The translations under genes were made by a program, and so were the position numbers. The notes beneath the pieces are model-generated. The model saw nothing but the letters and a program-made list of their open reading frames with translations, searched no databases and had not been told where the DNA came from. Shown here piece by piece: positions 16,969 to 25,946 of a DNA stretch of 64,000 nucleotides. Source of the DNA: Chitinophagaceae bacterium UBA1930 (GTDB lineage: Bacteria; Bacteroidota; Bacteroidia; Chitinophagales; Chitinophagaceae); contig DDFK01000001.1 in assembly GCA_002337145.1 (NCBI GenBank), forward strand, positions 620,001-684,000. The letters run 5' to 3'. Position 1 is the stretch's first letter; each line of letters opens with the position of its first letter.

Positions 16969-18396
16969 CTAGAATTGAAAATAGATGAATTGGCTTCCAT
17001 CAAAAACACCGAACATTAATATAAGTAGTATAGTAACAACGTAAGATGTCATGCGTATCAATGTGCTTTTATTATTATAGAAAGAAAACCCGCTAAACAA
17101 TTTATATTCTTGTATTATTTCCAGCATCACTAATCCTATTAAGAATGTTACCGCATAAATAAAATCCCTGCTACCAGCGTCACCTGTAAACAATTTTCCA
17201 GACGAAAAAAGAATCTTGTGGATGATAGATATACAATCATGAATATTGTTTCCTCTAAAAAAAACCCATGACAAACAAATAAGAATAAATGTAAAAAGAA
17301 TACTTACAATTGGCCATAATTTAGATTGCTTCTCTTTTTTCTTGAAGATATATTTTGTGATAAGTATCCCGAAAATCAAATAAATACCATTCAATGCCCC
17401 CCATACAACATAAGTCCAACTTGCCCCATGCCAAAGACCGCTTATTGAAAACACAAAAAACAAGTTGAAAAACACACGAGCCATTTTTTTCGATCGGCTA
17501 CCACCTAACGGAATAAACAGATAATCCTTAAACCAAGTTGACAATGAAATATGCCATCTACGCCAAAACTCCGATACAGATTTTGAAAAATAAGGCCTAT
17601 TAAAATTCTTCATTAAATCAAAACCCATAACACGTGCCGCACCAATGGCCATATCAGAATAACCAGAGAAATCACAATAAATTTGAAAAGCAAAAAAAAT
17701 GGTTGCAATCAATAATGTGGTTCCGTTATGGTTTTCCTGGTTATTGTAAGCAGCATTTACATAAATTGCCAATCTATCTGCAATGACAACTTTCTTGAAA
17801 ACACCTGCCAACATTAGTTTAAGGCCATTAACAACATTACCATAATCTAATGAGTGCTTTTTGTAGAATTGAAACAATAAGTTTTGTGGCCTCTCAATGG
17901 GACCGGCTACCAATTGCGGATAGAACATTACGTATAATGCATAAATGCCAAAATGCTTTTCTGCTTTTTGATTTCCTCGATACACCTCAATAGTATAACT
18001 CATTGCCTGAAAAGTATGGAAAGACAGGCCAATTGGAAGAAGTATATTCAAATAAGGCAATGAACTAGTAAATCCCAATTCCTTACAGAGAAAAGTAGCA
18101 TTGTCAACAATGAAGTTGTAGTATTTAAACACTGCCAAAACCCCAATATTGGCTACTAAACTAACAATCAAAAAAGTTTTTCGTTTACCCCCTGTTGATC
18201 CTTCAATATATTTTCCAGCAAAAAAATCAATGACAATTGTAGCACCAAGTATAAGTATGTAAATTGGTACAAATGCCATATAAAAATAGCAGCTGCTAAT
18301 AAGCAGTAGTACCCATCTTAGCTTATGCGGAAAACAATAATATAAAATCGTTACAATTGGAAAAAAGAGAAGGAAATCAAAAGAATTAAAGAGCAT
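16969..18396 (-). CDS. MBOAT family O-acyltransferase (AlgI-like)
   Basis: 475 residues and about eleven membrane helices. The MBOAT signature is clear: YCDFSGYSDMAIGAA, RPYFSKSVSEFWRRWHISLS, TWFKDYLFIPLGGSR and the catalytic His in SGLWHGASWTYVVWG. AlgI-type proteins pass acetyl groups across the inner membrane for O-acetylation of exopolysaccharide, working with a periplasmic SGNH or AlgX/J partner, here the next gene. Confidence 0.95.
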   Translation of the reverse strand: MLFNSFDFLLFFPIVTILYYCFPHKLRWVLLLISSCYFYMAFVPIYILILGATIVIDFFAGKYIEGSTGGKRKTFLIVSLVANIGVLAVFKYYNFIVDNATFLCKELGFTSSLPYLNILLPIGLSFHTFQAMSYTIEVYRGNQKAEKHFGIYALYVMFYPQLVAGPIERPQNLLFQFYKKHSLDYGNVVNGLKLMLAGVFKKVVIADRLAIYVNAAYNNQENHNGTTLLIATIFFAFQIYCDFSGYSDMAIGAARVMGFDLMKNFNRPYFSKSVSEFWRRWHISLSTWFKDYLFIPLGGSRSKKMARVFFNLFFVFSISGLWHGASWTYVVWGALNGIYLIFGILITKYIFKKKEKQSKLWPIVSILFTFILICLSWVFFRGNNIHDCISIIHKILFSSGKLFTGDAGSRDFIYAVTFLIGLVMLEIIQEYKLFSGFSFYNNKSTLIRMTSYVVTILLILMFGVFDGSQFIYFQF

Positions 18397-18424
18397 TTAT
18401 TGTAAAGAAAGATTTAGAGTACGC

Positions 18425-19120
18425 TTAAAGAGTATCAATTTGCCACAAATAAAGACATTTATCTGCATAAAGGTCTGCCACTTCTGTACATTCCTCATTA
18501 ATCTTATACAAAGGAGCTGGAAAGGAAAATGGCTCTTTTTCTAAATTTATTGGCCTAAAGTCACCAGTTACAATATCTATATTTTTTTTCCTTTTAAAGT
18601 AGGTAGTAGTTAACAGATATTTGCTTTTGGATTTTTTGATATTTTCTACTGCTATGGATATATCATTATAAGAAAAGTGAATAAAGCAATCCCTACAAAA
18701 AATCAAATCCACCTGAGGCAAATCATCTTTCAATAAATTCAGTTGTCGAAAATGAATCTTGTCTGTTGAATACGTTGATTCATTTTTTAGTATCATTTCC
18801 TTTACAATATCAGATCCAATATAATCTACATTTGACAAATCAACATCCTTCATCCAGTTAAAATCCCCACATGGGATATCCAACATTGATTTAATGCCAA
18901 ATTGAGCAAAAATACGAGGTAATTCAGCTCTGACTATTTCAGTTTGTTTTAAAGTAGAGCCAGGGCCAGACATGCTTTCCCCATTACTCCACAAATTAGT
19001 TTCATAGATATCTGTAAAAGTTTTCTCTGTCGATACCCCTTTGTACTTCCCTTTGTTCTTGCTCAAATAGTAATATTCTAACAGAAAAGAAGGTATTATT
19101 TTTTTTATCGTTTTTTTCAT
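18425..19120 (-). CDS. Class I SAM-dependent methyltransferase
   Basis: 231 residues. The SAM-binding motif I reads MLDIPCGDFNWM (about residue 79), followed by DYIGSDIV (acidic residue at the end of strand 2) and VDLIFCRDCFIHFS as the motif near strand 4. The start overlaps the preceding epimerase gene by 4 bp (ATGA). Probably methylates a sugar hydroxyl of the repeat unit; substrate unknown. Confidence 0.85.
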   Translation of the reverse strand: MKKTIKKIIPSFLLEYYYLSKNKGKYKGVSTEKTFTDIYETNLWSNGESMSGPGSTLKQTEIVRAELPRIFAQFGIKSMLDIPCGDFNWMKDVDLSNVDYIGSDIVKEMILKNESTYSTDKIHFRQLNLLKDDLPQVDLIFCRDCFIHFSYNDISIAVENIKKSKSKYLLTTTYFKRKKNIDIVTGDFRPINLEKEPFSFPAPLYKINEECTEVADLYADKCLYLWQIDTL

Positions 19121-20046
19121 ATATTTTGTGGTAATAGTGTTTCTTTATTAGACATGAACCATCCAACTATTTCAGTAATTCCTTTTTGTAACGGAGTCAT
19201 ATTGTGACTTACAATAGCCAAAACTTTTTCATTATTCAATATCTTGGATTTAGCACCTACATAACCGTTAATATCGTATTTAATCTTGCCCATATCATAT
19301 CCCACTACTTCACAAATAATTCTTGCAAAATCTTTTATCGAATAATCTTCGCCAGCCCCAATATTGAAATAATCATTGCTTACTTTGTGATTCAACTGAA
19401 AAAGTATTTCTACAAAGTCATCTACATAAACAAGCTCCCTACGCTGCTCTCCATCACCCCAAAGAACTACTTCTTCTCCATAAAGTTTGCCACGGAGAAT
19501 CTTCCTCACCAAATCATAGATAAAATGCATCTGCCTCCCATCCATATGATAATCTGGCCCATATAAGGTAGAAGGTATTACATAGAGGTAATTCATTCCA
19601 AACTGCTTCTTCAAGCATTCTAAACCAGCAAGTAACATACGCTTACTCATGGCATAGGCATAAAATTTATCACTTGGTATTCCCTGCATATACTTTGTTT
19701 CAACCAAATCACTCTCTGTAGCATAAGATACACTGGTTCCCCAAGCAATCATTTTAGCTTGAGGGGCATGCTTCTGCCACCAAGCTAATATGTTGGTATT
19801 AATCTGCTGGTTTATAATCCATTGCTCTCCGCTATGATGCAAACAGAAATCTCCAGCTTGGGTCCACGCTGCCAAATGGAAAATATGGTCATACTGTTTC
19901 ACCGGTATATTTACCAATGAAGCACTATCTGTAAGGTCACAAATTTTGGAGTTCAAGGCTGTCACATCTATGCCTTTTGCCTGAAGATAAGGAACGAGTC
20001 TTTTACCAAGAAAGCCGCTACTACCTGTTATTAGTACTGTTTTCAT
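19117..20046 (-). CDS. NAD(P)-dependent sugar epimerase/reductase (GDP-fucose-synthase-like SDR)
   Basis: 309 residues, extended SDR: GSSGFLGKR (residues 8-16) binds the nucleotide; the catalytic YxxxK is YAMSK; FHLAAWTQAGD and RRELVYVDDFVEILF are typical of the RmlD/Fcl branch. Its neighbour is an RmlC-like protein and the cluster has a heptose-kinase-like GHMP protein, so it may act as a C4 reductase on a 4-keto nucleotide-heptose or -hexose. The exact substrate is inferred from context only. Confidence 0.87.
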   Translation of the reverse strand: MKTVLITGSSGFLGKRLVPYLQAKGIDVTALNSKICDLTDSASLVNIPVKQYDHIFHLAAWTQAGDFCLHHSGEQWIINQQINTNILAWWQKHAPQAKMIAWGTSVSYATESDLVETKYMQGIPSDKFYAYAMSKRMLLAGLECLKKQFGMNYLYVIPSTLYGPDYHMDGRQMHFIYDLVRKILRGKLYGEEVVLWGDGEQRRELVYVDDFVEILFQLNHKVSNDYFNIGAGEDYSIKDFARIICEVVGYDMGKIKYDINGYVGAKSKILNNEKVLAIVSHNMTPLQKGITEIVGWFMSNKETLLPQNI

Positions 20047-20051
20047 TAGAA

Positions 20052-20585
20052 TTATTTTGTTATGAAATCAGCCGAAGAATCACGAACCGATACTTGTGGA
20101 AATTTGATTGGCCAGAATATATTCAACGCAGGGTCGTCCCAACGTACCGTAAACTGATTGCTCATCCCAGAATAGTATTCCGATTGCTTATAAGAAAAAA
20201 TACACCTGTCTGATAGGCACAAATGACCATTTGCACAACCAGCAGGGATAAGTACCTGATGTCTATTTTTTTCATTTACAGCAAAAGTCTCGTAATTAAG
20301 ATAAGTAGGAGAGTCTTTTCTCATATCTACTACTACTACATAAATCTGGCCATATAAACATTGTATAAGCTTCCACGTTTTTTCATCGCCATGCAGCCCA
20401 CGCAAAACACCATGATTTGACATTGAAATATCATCTTCCACAAACTCTACCTTGTTGCCATGGCGATCTACAAAGTTGTACATTTTTTTATTGAAGGTTT
20501 CAACATATTCGCCACGGAAGTCATAAAAAACATCGGGCTGAATCAGTTTAAGATCCAGTACTTTTTTGGATTCAATAATTTTCAT
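20052..20585 (-). CDS. RmlC-like nucleotide-sugar 3,5-epimerase (heptose-type)
   Basis: 177-residue cupin of the dTDP-4-dehydrorhamnose 3,5-epimerase superfamily: YDFRGEYVETF, GVLRGLHGDEKTWKLIQC, VVVDMRKDSPTYL and IPAGCANGHLCLSD. True RmlC carries RGLHYQ; here it is RGLHGD followed by KTWKL. From memory this is closer to the Campylobacter GDP-6-deoxy-heptose C3/C5 epimerases. That fits the HddA-like kinase nearby. It is directly followed by the Fcl-like reductase gene (5 bp). Confidence 0.85.
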   Translation of the reverse strand: MKIIESKKVLDLKLIQPDVFYDFRGEYVETFNKKMYNFVDRHGNKVEFVEDDISMSNHGVLRGLHGDEKTWKLIQCLYGQIYVVVVDMRKDSPTYLNYETFAVNEKNRHQVLIPAGCANGHLCLSDRCIFSYKQSEYYSGMSNQFTVRWDDPALNIFWPIKFPQVSVRDSSADFITK

Positions 20586-20587
20586 AT

Positions 20588-21466
20588 TTATTTTTTAAAT
20601 TCGAAATAAAAACTTGAGCCATTTTGCAGCAACTTTTCTATAGGGCGTTCAAACTGCTTCATAATCCAAAAGCTTCCCCTTATCGCAATTCCCAAAAGGC
20701 TGTTTTGCCTGACTGAATGCTTTTGCATCAATAAATGCTTGGAAACATTAAATACGTAACCATAATAAATATTGCTTGCACAAGTGATTTTTGAGAAGTT
20801 GAAGTTATTTTCTAAAACATGTGTAAAAGACTGGCATGTCCAATATGTCAAATGAAAAGGCGGACTTGCAAAGTCCATATTAATTTTCTTCGCTAAGAAG
20901 CGATCTTCATTTGGCAAGCTTCCAATAAAAAGTCCTCCGGGTTTCAATAATTGATAAACAAGCTCTAGTATTTCTTTTGGGTTGTCCAAATGTTCTAGCA
21001 CTTCAAACATTGTTATTATGTCAAACTTGACATCCGGATTTTCTGTTATATAGTTTTTTAAGTCCGATTTAAAAAGACGAGCTTTCAAATTTCTTCTCTT
21101 CGCCATTTCCAAGCTATAAGTATCCAAGTCAAGTCCCACTACATCAAAACCCCTAACTTCCGCAAACTCAACAAATGCCCCGTTGCCACAACCTATATCC
21201 AGTAATTTCTTTCCTTGTCCGTTTTCTAAAAATTTTGATTGTTGGCTTGGATGATTTGTATACCACGTAAATAAATGTTCATGTCGTTCTTTAGATGCTA
21301 AGTCCTCTGAATTGGAATAGAATTCTTCAGGATCAGGGCACTTGAAAGGTAAAGCAAATTCAACATTACACTTTCTGCATTTAACCAAGTCATACCCTTT
21401 ATAATTTGGAAAGGTACTTTTTATTTCTTCCGAATTACAAATTGGACATTTCGTGATTTGGTTCAT
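20588..21466 (-). CDS. Zinc-ribbon SAM-dependent methyltransferase
   Basis: 292 residues. The N-terminus carries a zinc ribbon (CPIC at 8-11, CRKC at 31-34), then a Methyltransf_23/11-type domain with LLDIGCGNGAFVEFA (SAM motif I), DVVGLDLDTYSL and FDIITMFEVLEHLDNP. Such proteins often modify sugars or lipids in polysaccharide loci. The start overlaps the flippase gene by 32 bp. Target unknown. Confidence 0.9.
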   Translation of the reverse strand: MNQITKCPICNSEEIKSTFPNYKGYDLVKCRKCNVEFALPFKCPDPEEFYSNSEDLASKERHEHLFTWYTNHPSQQSKFLENGQGKKLLDIGCGNGAFVEFAEVRGFDVVGLDLDTYSLEMAKRRNLKARLFKSDLKNYITENPDVKFDIITMFEVLEHLDNPKEILELVYQLLKPGGLFIGSLPNEDRFLAKKINMDFASPPFHLTYWTCQSFTHVLENNFNFSKITCASNIYYGYVFNVSKHLLMQKHSVRQNSLLGIAIRGSFWIMKQFERPIEKLLQNGSSFYFEFKK

Positions 21467-22805
21467 TAAGTTTCTTTTTAAAAAAATTATTATAAATTAT
21501 ATGTGACCACGATAACCCAATTAATATTGTACCAATCCAAAATGCAATTATTTCGCCTTGATAAGAGTACTTCTTGGCAAGTATGTACATTAGCAAAGCT
21601 GATATTAGAGAAGATACAAGGGAAGATACAATATAAGGTTCTTGTTTTTGAAATCGAACAGCGAAGGATTCCGTTGCAATACGTTGCATAACAATTGCTG
21701 TAATAAAAAAAATCGCCATCCACTTAAAATCAATAAACCTATCGATGATTTTAGTATAACCAAAATACTGCAATCCCCAGAATCCCATAAGGATTAGTGT
21801 TACCATAATAGATGCTGCAATGGTAGCAACCAAGCTTAGCTTATTAACCAATTGCATAATTTCCTTGTACTTTTTTTTTGCTCCCAACATTCCCATTTTA
21901 GGCGCATTAAGAGATGGCAAAAGATACCCAAATACCAGTATTGCATTAAAGATCTGTAATGTTGCCCCCATTTTACCTGCAGCAACCGGGCCACTTACTT
22001 TATACAGGAGGGGCACAAATAACTGGTACATCAAAAAACCTGATATGGTTGTAAGGGCAATCTTCCATTGTTGCGTGAGAAAATCTTTTTTCCAGAACTT
22101 CAGCAACTCCGAATGCTTAGGAGGCTTAATGTTATGTATTAGCTTGGCCCATCTTAATACTCCTAATAAAGTAACAATCAAGTTTATTGTTGAATATACA
22201 ATGAGAGAATAGATGCCAGCACCAAAATACATACTAATCCAAGAACACAAAAAACCAGATAAAGTTCCGCAGAATAGAATTTTCTGCGATACAGCTATTT
22301 GATTCATTCCATCCATTATATAGCGATATGGCAGAAGAACCATAGATAACGAAGTGGTTAGTGACAATATCCACCATGGAAGCAAATATGGTTTAGAATT
22401 TACCTGCGGATTTGATAGAAGCACAAAGCTACCTGCAATACCAATGATTACTAAAAACAAGCAAGCCAATAGTTTATACCATCTTTTGCCTATGCTTACC
22501 AATGCAACAAATCTTTCTTTATGATTTTCTTCCCCCTCAATGAGGCCACTTTTTGACACTTGCAGAAAAGCAAATTCGTGACTAACGAATTGCGAAAGCA
22601 CAGTTCCAAATCCAATATCAATCAAAGCCTGAAATAGAATCAAGGAATTAAATGTGTAATAAAAGCCTTGTACTTCTGGAGACAGGAAGAAGCTAATTAG
22701 GAAAATATTAATACTTCCAAACAGTACATTACCTGATTTATTGAGCAGGCTGAAAACAACAGCTTTATTCTCCAGAACTCGCTTTAGGGACTGTTTTTTT
22801 TGCAT
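21435..22805 (-). CDS. Wzx-like polysaccharide flippase
   Basis: 456 residues, about twelve to fourteen hydrophobic helices spread over the whole length, starting with LLNKSGNVLFGSINIFLISF and PEVQGFYYTFNSL, the opening typical of MATE/PST-type exporters. Expected to flip undecaprenyl-linked repeat units to the periplasm for the Wzy-like polymerase at 14.7-16.1 kb. No other flippase candidate is in the locus. Confidence 0.85.
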   Translation of the reverse strand: MQKKQSLKRVLENKAVVFSLLNKSGNVLFGSINIFLISFFLSPEVQGFYYTFNSLILFQALIDIGFGTVLSQFVSHEFAFLQVSKSGLIEGEENHKERFVALVSIGKRWYKLLACLFLVIIGIAGSFVLLSNPQVNSKPYLLPWWILSLTTSLSMVLLPYRYIMDGMNQIAVSQKILFCGTLSGFLCSWISMYFGAGIYSLIVYSTINLIVTLLGVLRWAKLIHNIKPPKHSELLKFWKKDFLTQQWKIALTTISGFLMYQLFVPLLYKVSGPVAAGKMGATLQIFNAILVFGYLLPSLNAPKMGMLGAKKKYKEIMQLVNKLSLVATIAASIMVTLILMGFWGLQYFGYTKIIDRFIDFKWMAIFFITAIVMQRIATESFAVRFQKQEPYIVSSLVSSLISALLMYILAKKYSYQGEIIAFWIGTILIGLSWSHIIYNNFFKKKLNEPNHEMSNL

Positions 22806-22813
22806 CTACTGTT

Positions 22814-23800
22814 CTATGAAAAGAAAATTATCCTTGTTCCATCATTTTCAAACCTAAATGGAATTTCAGGCAGCTCTGCTAATGCCTTTCTAACGTTGCC
22901 TCTTTGGGGTTCTTCTACATAAAATACAAAGAAACCTCCGCCACCTGCACCAAGAAGTTTACCTCCGATTGCACCAGCATTCCTTGCCCGTTCATATATA
23001 TCATCCAAAAAATTATTGGATATGGCAGAAGAAAGGCTTTTCTTGGCTGTCCACCCTTCATGCATCAGTTCACCAAATAATTTCAAATCTTTGCCATTAC
23101 AAATAATATCCATACCATCGTCAACCATTTGTTTTATTCTATTGAGATCTGGAGTTATTTTGTTTTCCTTGGTTTTTTGTATCTGTTCCTCCAATACCTG
23201 ATGGGCATATCGTGATACTCCTGTATAAAACATGATAAGGTTCTTTTGTAACTGGTTTTTTCTTTCGTCACCTATAATTACAGGGTTCACCAATATTCTT
23301 CCAGAAGGTTCAAAGTTCATTTGATTAAGACTACCATACGCAGCAGCACATTGGTCTTGTACACCTACACGTTCTCCAAGCATTACCTGCTCTATATGTA
23401 TTGCTTCATGAGCCAACTTTTCCTTAGAAACCATTTTTCCTTTTAGGGCATACAATGCATTTAGTAAACCAACCGTAAACGAAGAAGAGGATCCGATACC
23501 GGTTCGTGCTGGAAGATCCGATATAATGTTTACTTCAAGCCCCTCTTCTATTTCGAGAAACTTGATACAAGCCTTTACAACAGGGTGCTGAATTTCCTCT
23601 ATATCATTGCATAATTCAAGCTTTGAATAAGCTATGCGGTATTTGTATTCTAAAAGCCCTTCTAAAGACTTTACAGTAATAAAAATATATTTATCAATAC
23701 TCGTGGAAAGTACAGCTCCCCCATGTTGCTTGTAATGATCTGGGTAATCAGTACCACCTCCAAAAAAACTGATCCTAACAGGTGTCTTTGATATAATCAT
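22814..23800 (-). CDS. GHMP-family sugar kinase (heptose-7-phosphate kinase-like)
   Basis: 328 residues. PVRISFFGGGTDYP (residues 7-20) and the ATP loop LPARTGIGSSSSFTVGL (about 97-113) identify the GHMP family, and GGKLLGAGGGGFFVFY is motif 3. The GGGTD opening and length match HddA, the D-glycero-D-manno-heptose 7-phosphate kinase, though fucokinase-like members look similar. The matching isomerase and nucleotidyltransferase (gmhA, hddC) are not in the window. Confidence 0.88.
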   Translation of the reverse strand: MIISKTPVRISFFGGGTDYPDHYKQHGGAVLSTSIDKYIFITVKSLEGLLEYKYRIAYSKLELCNDIEEIQHPVVKACIKFLEIEEGLEVNIISDLPARTGIGSSSSFTVGLLNALYALKGKMVSKEKLAHEAIHIEQVMLGERVGVQDQCAAAYGSLNQMNFEPSGRILVNPVIIGDERKNQLQKNLIMFYTGVSRYAHQVLEEQIQKTKENKITPDLNRIKQMVDDGMDIICNGKDLKLFGELMHEGWTAKKSLSSAISNNFLDDIYERARNAGAIGGKLLGAGGGGFFVFYVEEPQRGNVRKALAELPEIPFRFENDGTRIIFFS

Positions 23801-23809
23801 TATTCTATA

Positions 23810-24745
23810 TTATACGTTTGAATATTTGTTATTTGTTAAAAGGCTAAAACCTTTGATCAATTCTGTAATACCCGTTTGAATATCAAAATCTGGCTTATAC
23901 CCGGTTTTTTCAATTTTCTCATTGCTAACAATATAGTTACGCTGATCAGGATCTTTATTTATTTCTGATTCTGCAATAAAAAAGTCAGGTATTTGTTTTT
24001 TTATTTCTAAACAGAGCTCCATTTTAGAGAGGTTGGCACTGCTTAACCCTACATTATAAGTATTGTTTTTCATTGTTTGGAAGTTCTCAATAGAATGTAA
24101 AAATGCTTTTGCAACGTCCCTAATGTGAATGAAGTTTCTTTTGAAATGCGATTCGAACAACACTATATATTTTTGAGAAAAAGCCCTGTAAGCAAAATCA
24201 TTTACCAAAAGGTCAAGCCTCATACGTGGGGAACATCCAAATACAGTTGCCAATCTAAAGGTTAAAACATTGTCTGTTTGCAACAGGTCTGTTTCTGCAT
24301 CAGACTTGGTTGTACCATATAAAGAAATTGGGTTCAAAGGTGTTTCTTCTGTACAGAATATACCATCTTGCCCAATGCCATAACCACTATTAGTTGTTGG
24401 GTAAATAACCCATTGCTCTTTTGAACGTATCCTATTTATATGGATAATTGCATCTTTATTAATAGCGATTGTACCAGCCTCATCCCTCTTGCAAAGTGGC
24501 GCGCCAACCAATGCAGCCAAAGGAATTACGATGTCTGCCTTTTTAACCAAGGAGTCCAATAATCTATAATCCCTAACATCACCATGAACAAATTCAAAAT
24601 TGCTGTTACTGCAGCTATCAAGCAATGTATTTTGGTTAAACATTAAATTATCCAAAACCTGAACCTTATAGCCAGCTTTCAATAAAGTAGGAACAAGGAC
24701 AGAACCCAAATAACCAGCACCACCGGTAACTAAAACTTTTTGCAT
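23810..24745 (-). CDS. NAD-dependent nucleotide-sugar epimerase/dehydratase (SDR)
   Basis: Extended SDR: VTGGAGYLGS near the N-terminus, IPLAALVGAPLC, and catalytic Tyr-x3-Lys as YGTTK. C-terminal FIHIRDVAKAFLHSI and TYNVGL are typical of the epimerase family. The frame is open upstream to 24796, but the ATG at 24745 (MQKVLVTGG) places the Rossmann motif at the normal distance. It lies 9 bp upstream of the GHMP kinase gene; likely acts on the same heptose or hexose pathway. Confidence 0.88.
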   Translation of the reverse strand: MQKVLVTGGAGYLGSVLVPTLLKAGYKVQVLDNLMFNQNTLLDSCSNSNFEFVHGDVRDYRLLDSLVKKADIVIPLAALVGAPLCKRDEAGTIAINKDAIIHINRIRSKEQWVIYPTTNSGYGIGQDGIFCTEETPLNPISLYGTTKSDAETDLLQTDNVLTFRLATVFGCSPRMRLDLLVNDFAYRAFSQKYIVLFESHFKRNFIHIRDVAKAFLHSIENFQTMKNNTYNVGLSSANLSKMELCLEIKKQIPDFFIAESEINKDPDQRNYIVSNEKIEKTGYKPDFDIQTGITELIKGFSLLTNNKYSNV

Positions 24746-24847
24746 ATAGATTTGATTTAATAAATAATTATGGAATTTATTGCAAGAGTCTGCCAAAATT
24801 CACTGTAAAACATTCACACTTTAGCAATTGTTTAGTAAAGCAAGAAA

Positions 24848-25912
24848 TCAAATTGCTTTTTCAAACAGCTTCTTGATTATTAAAAAAGCAATCATCGAAA
24901 AGACACCAATAACGCCAAAGATAATGGTAGTAATTAATTTACTTTTTTTAATTATTTTCAGGGGTAGCATCACTTCATCAACTACCTGTATAGTAGGTGT
25001 TTCTTGCGTTAATTGTACTTTGGCTATTTCTAAATTTTTTACGACTTCACCATAAATGTTTACCAACATCATCTTTTCTCTTGAACTTACTTCCGCAGTA
25101 ACAGTAGCTGTCTTTTCGCCGGGGTTAATATCCAGCGTTCTCTCCAAGTCTGATGCATTGTTGTAAGTTTTATTATTCAATGCCCTATTTATACTATCCG
25201 CTTTGGCTTGCAATCTATCAACATTGGATTTTTGCCTTCTAGTTTTAGATTGAACATATCGGTCGATAGCTTTTTGAACAAGTCTTTCACAATAGTATTT
25301 ACTTAATAGCTCCCCTTTCATACTTGTCTCAACAGTTATAAAAGCTGCTTTTTTCTCCGGCCGTTCAACAATCAATTTTCCTTTTAAAATAGTTGTAATT
25401 ATAGTTTGAAGAAGACTATCCTGCAACCGGGTGTATGGCTGCTTTAAAGTTCCTGGCGGAAAGAAGATTTCTTTTCCAATCTTGCTTGAAGAAGCCCACT
25501 TGCTTCTTAGTTTATACAAGTTTGCGTACTCGTCTGCCAAAGAGTAATTTTTACTAGAATCATAAGGAGTTAATAAAGTTTCTTTTGTTAAGCTTACACT
25601 CTTTAAAAACAACAAGAGATTTTCTCCCGATAAAAGTCCATTACCACCACTAGAACCTATATCAAATCCGAACTGTCCAGCCAAAGAAGCCAAACTACCA
25701 GAACTGGACTTGCTTTCTTCTACAACAAAACTAAGCTTTGCGGAATAGGTAACAGGTGTAAAATAAGCCCAACAAAAACCCAAACAACCAGCAATAGCAC
25801 CTATAGCAATAATCTTAAACCATTGAGTAATTAAATAATTAATGTGGCTTTTGATGTTTAGTACAATCTCTTTTAGAGAGATTTCATCTTCATTATCTTT
25901 TTCTATTTCCAT
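24848..25912 (-). CDS. Wzz-like chain-length determinant / polysaccharide co-polymerase
   Basis: 354 residues with a cytoplasmic N-terminus, a membrane helix (about 38-54), a long periplasmic region with coiled-coil character (residues 200-320) and a second C-terminal helix (about 325-345), the Wzz/PCP topology. There is no attached tyrosine kinase domain. It follows the Wza-like gene by 34 bp; the pair forms the export and length-control part of the machine. Confidence 0.9.
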   Translation of the reverse strand: MEIEKDNEDEISLKEIVLNIKSHINYLITQWFKIIAIGAIAGCLGFCWAYFTPVTYSAKLSFVVEESKSSSGSLASLAGQFGFDIGSSGGNGLLSGENLLLFLKSVSLTKETLLTPYDSSKNYSLADEYANLYKLRSKWASSSKIGKEIFFPPGTLKQPYTRLQDSLLQTIITTILKGKLIVERPEKKAAFITVETSMKGELLSKYYCERLVQKAIDRYVQSKTRRQKSNVDRLQAKADSINRALNNKTYNNASDLERTLDINPGEKTATVTAEVSSREKMMLVNIYGEVVKNLEIAKVQLTQETPTIQVVDEVMLPLKIIKKSKLITTIIFGVIGVFSMIAFLIIKKLFEKAI

Positions 25913-25946
25913 TAATGGGTAAAATTATAGACTGGTTTGAAAAAGG

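Noticed and set aside
20052..20585. Calling the cupin epimerase rmlC and inferring dTDP-rhamnose
   Set aside because: rmlA, rmlB and rmlD are not in the locus and the RGLHYQ motif is replaced by RGLHGD.
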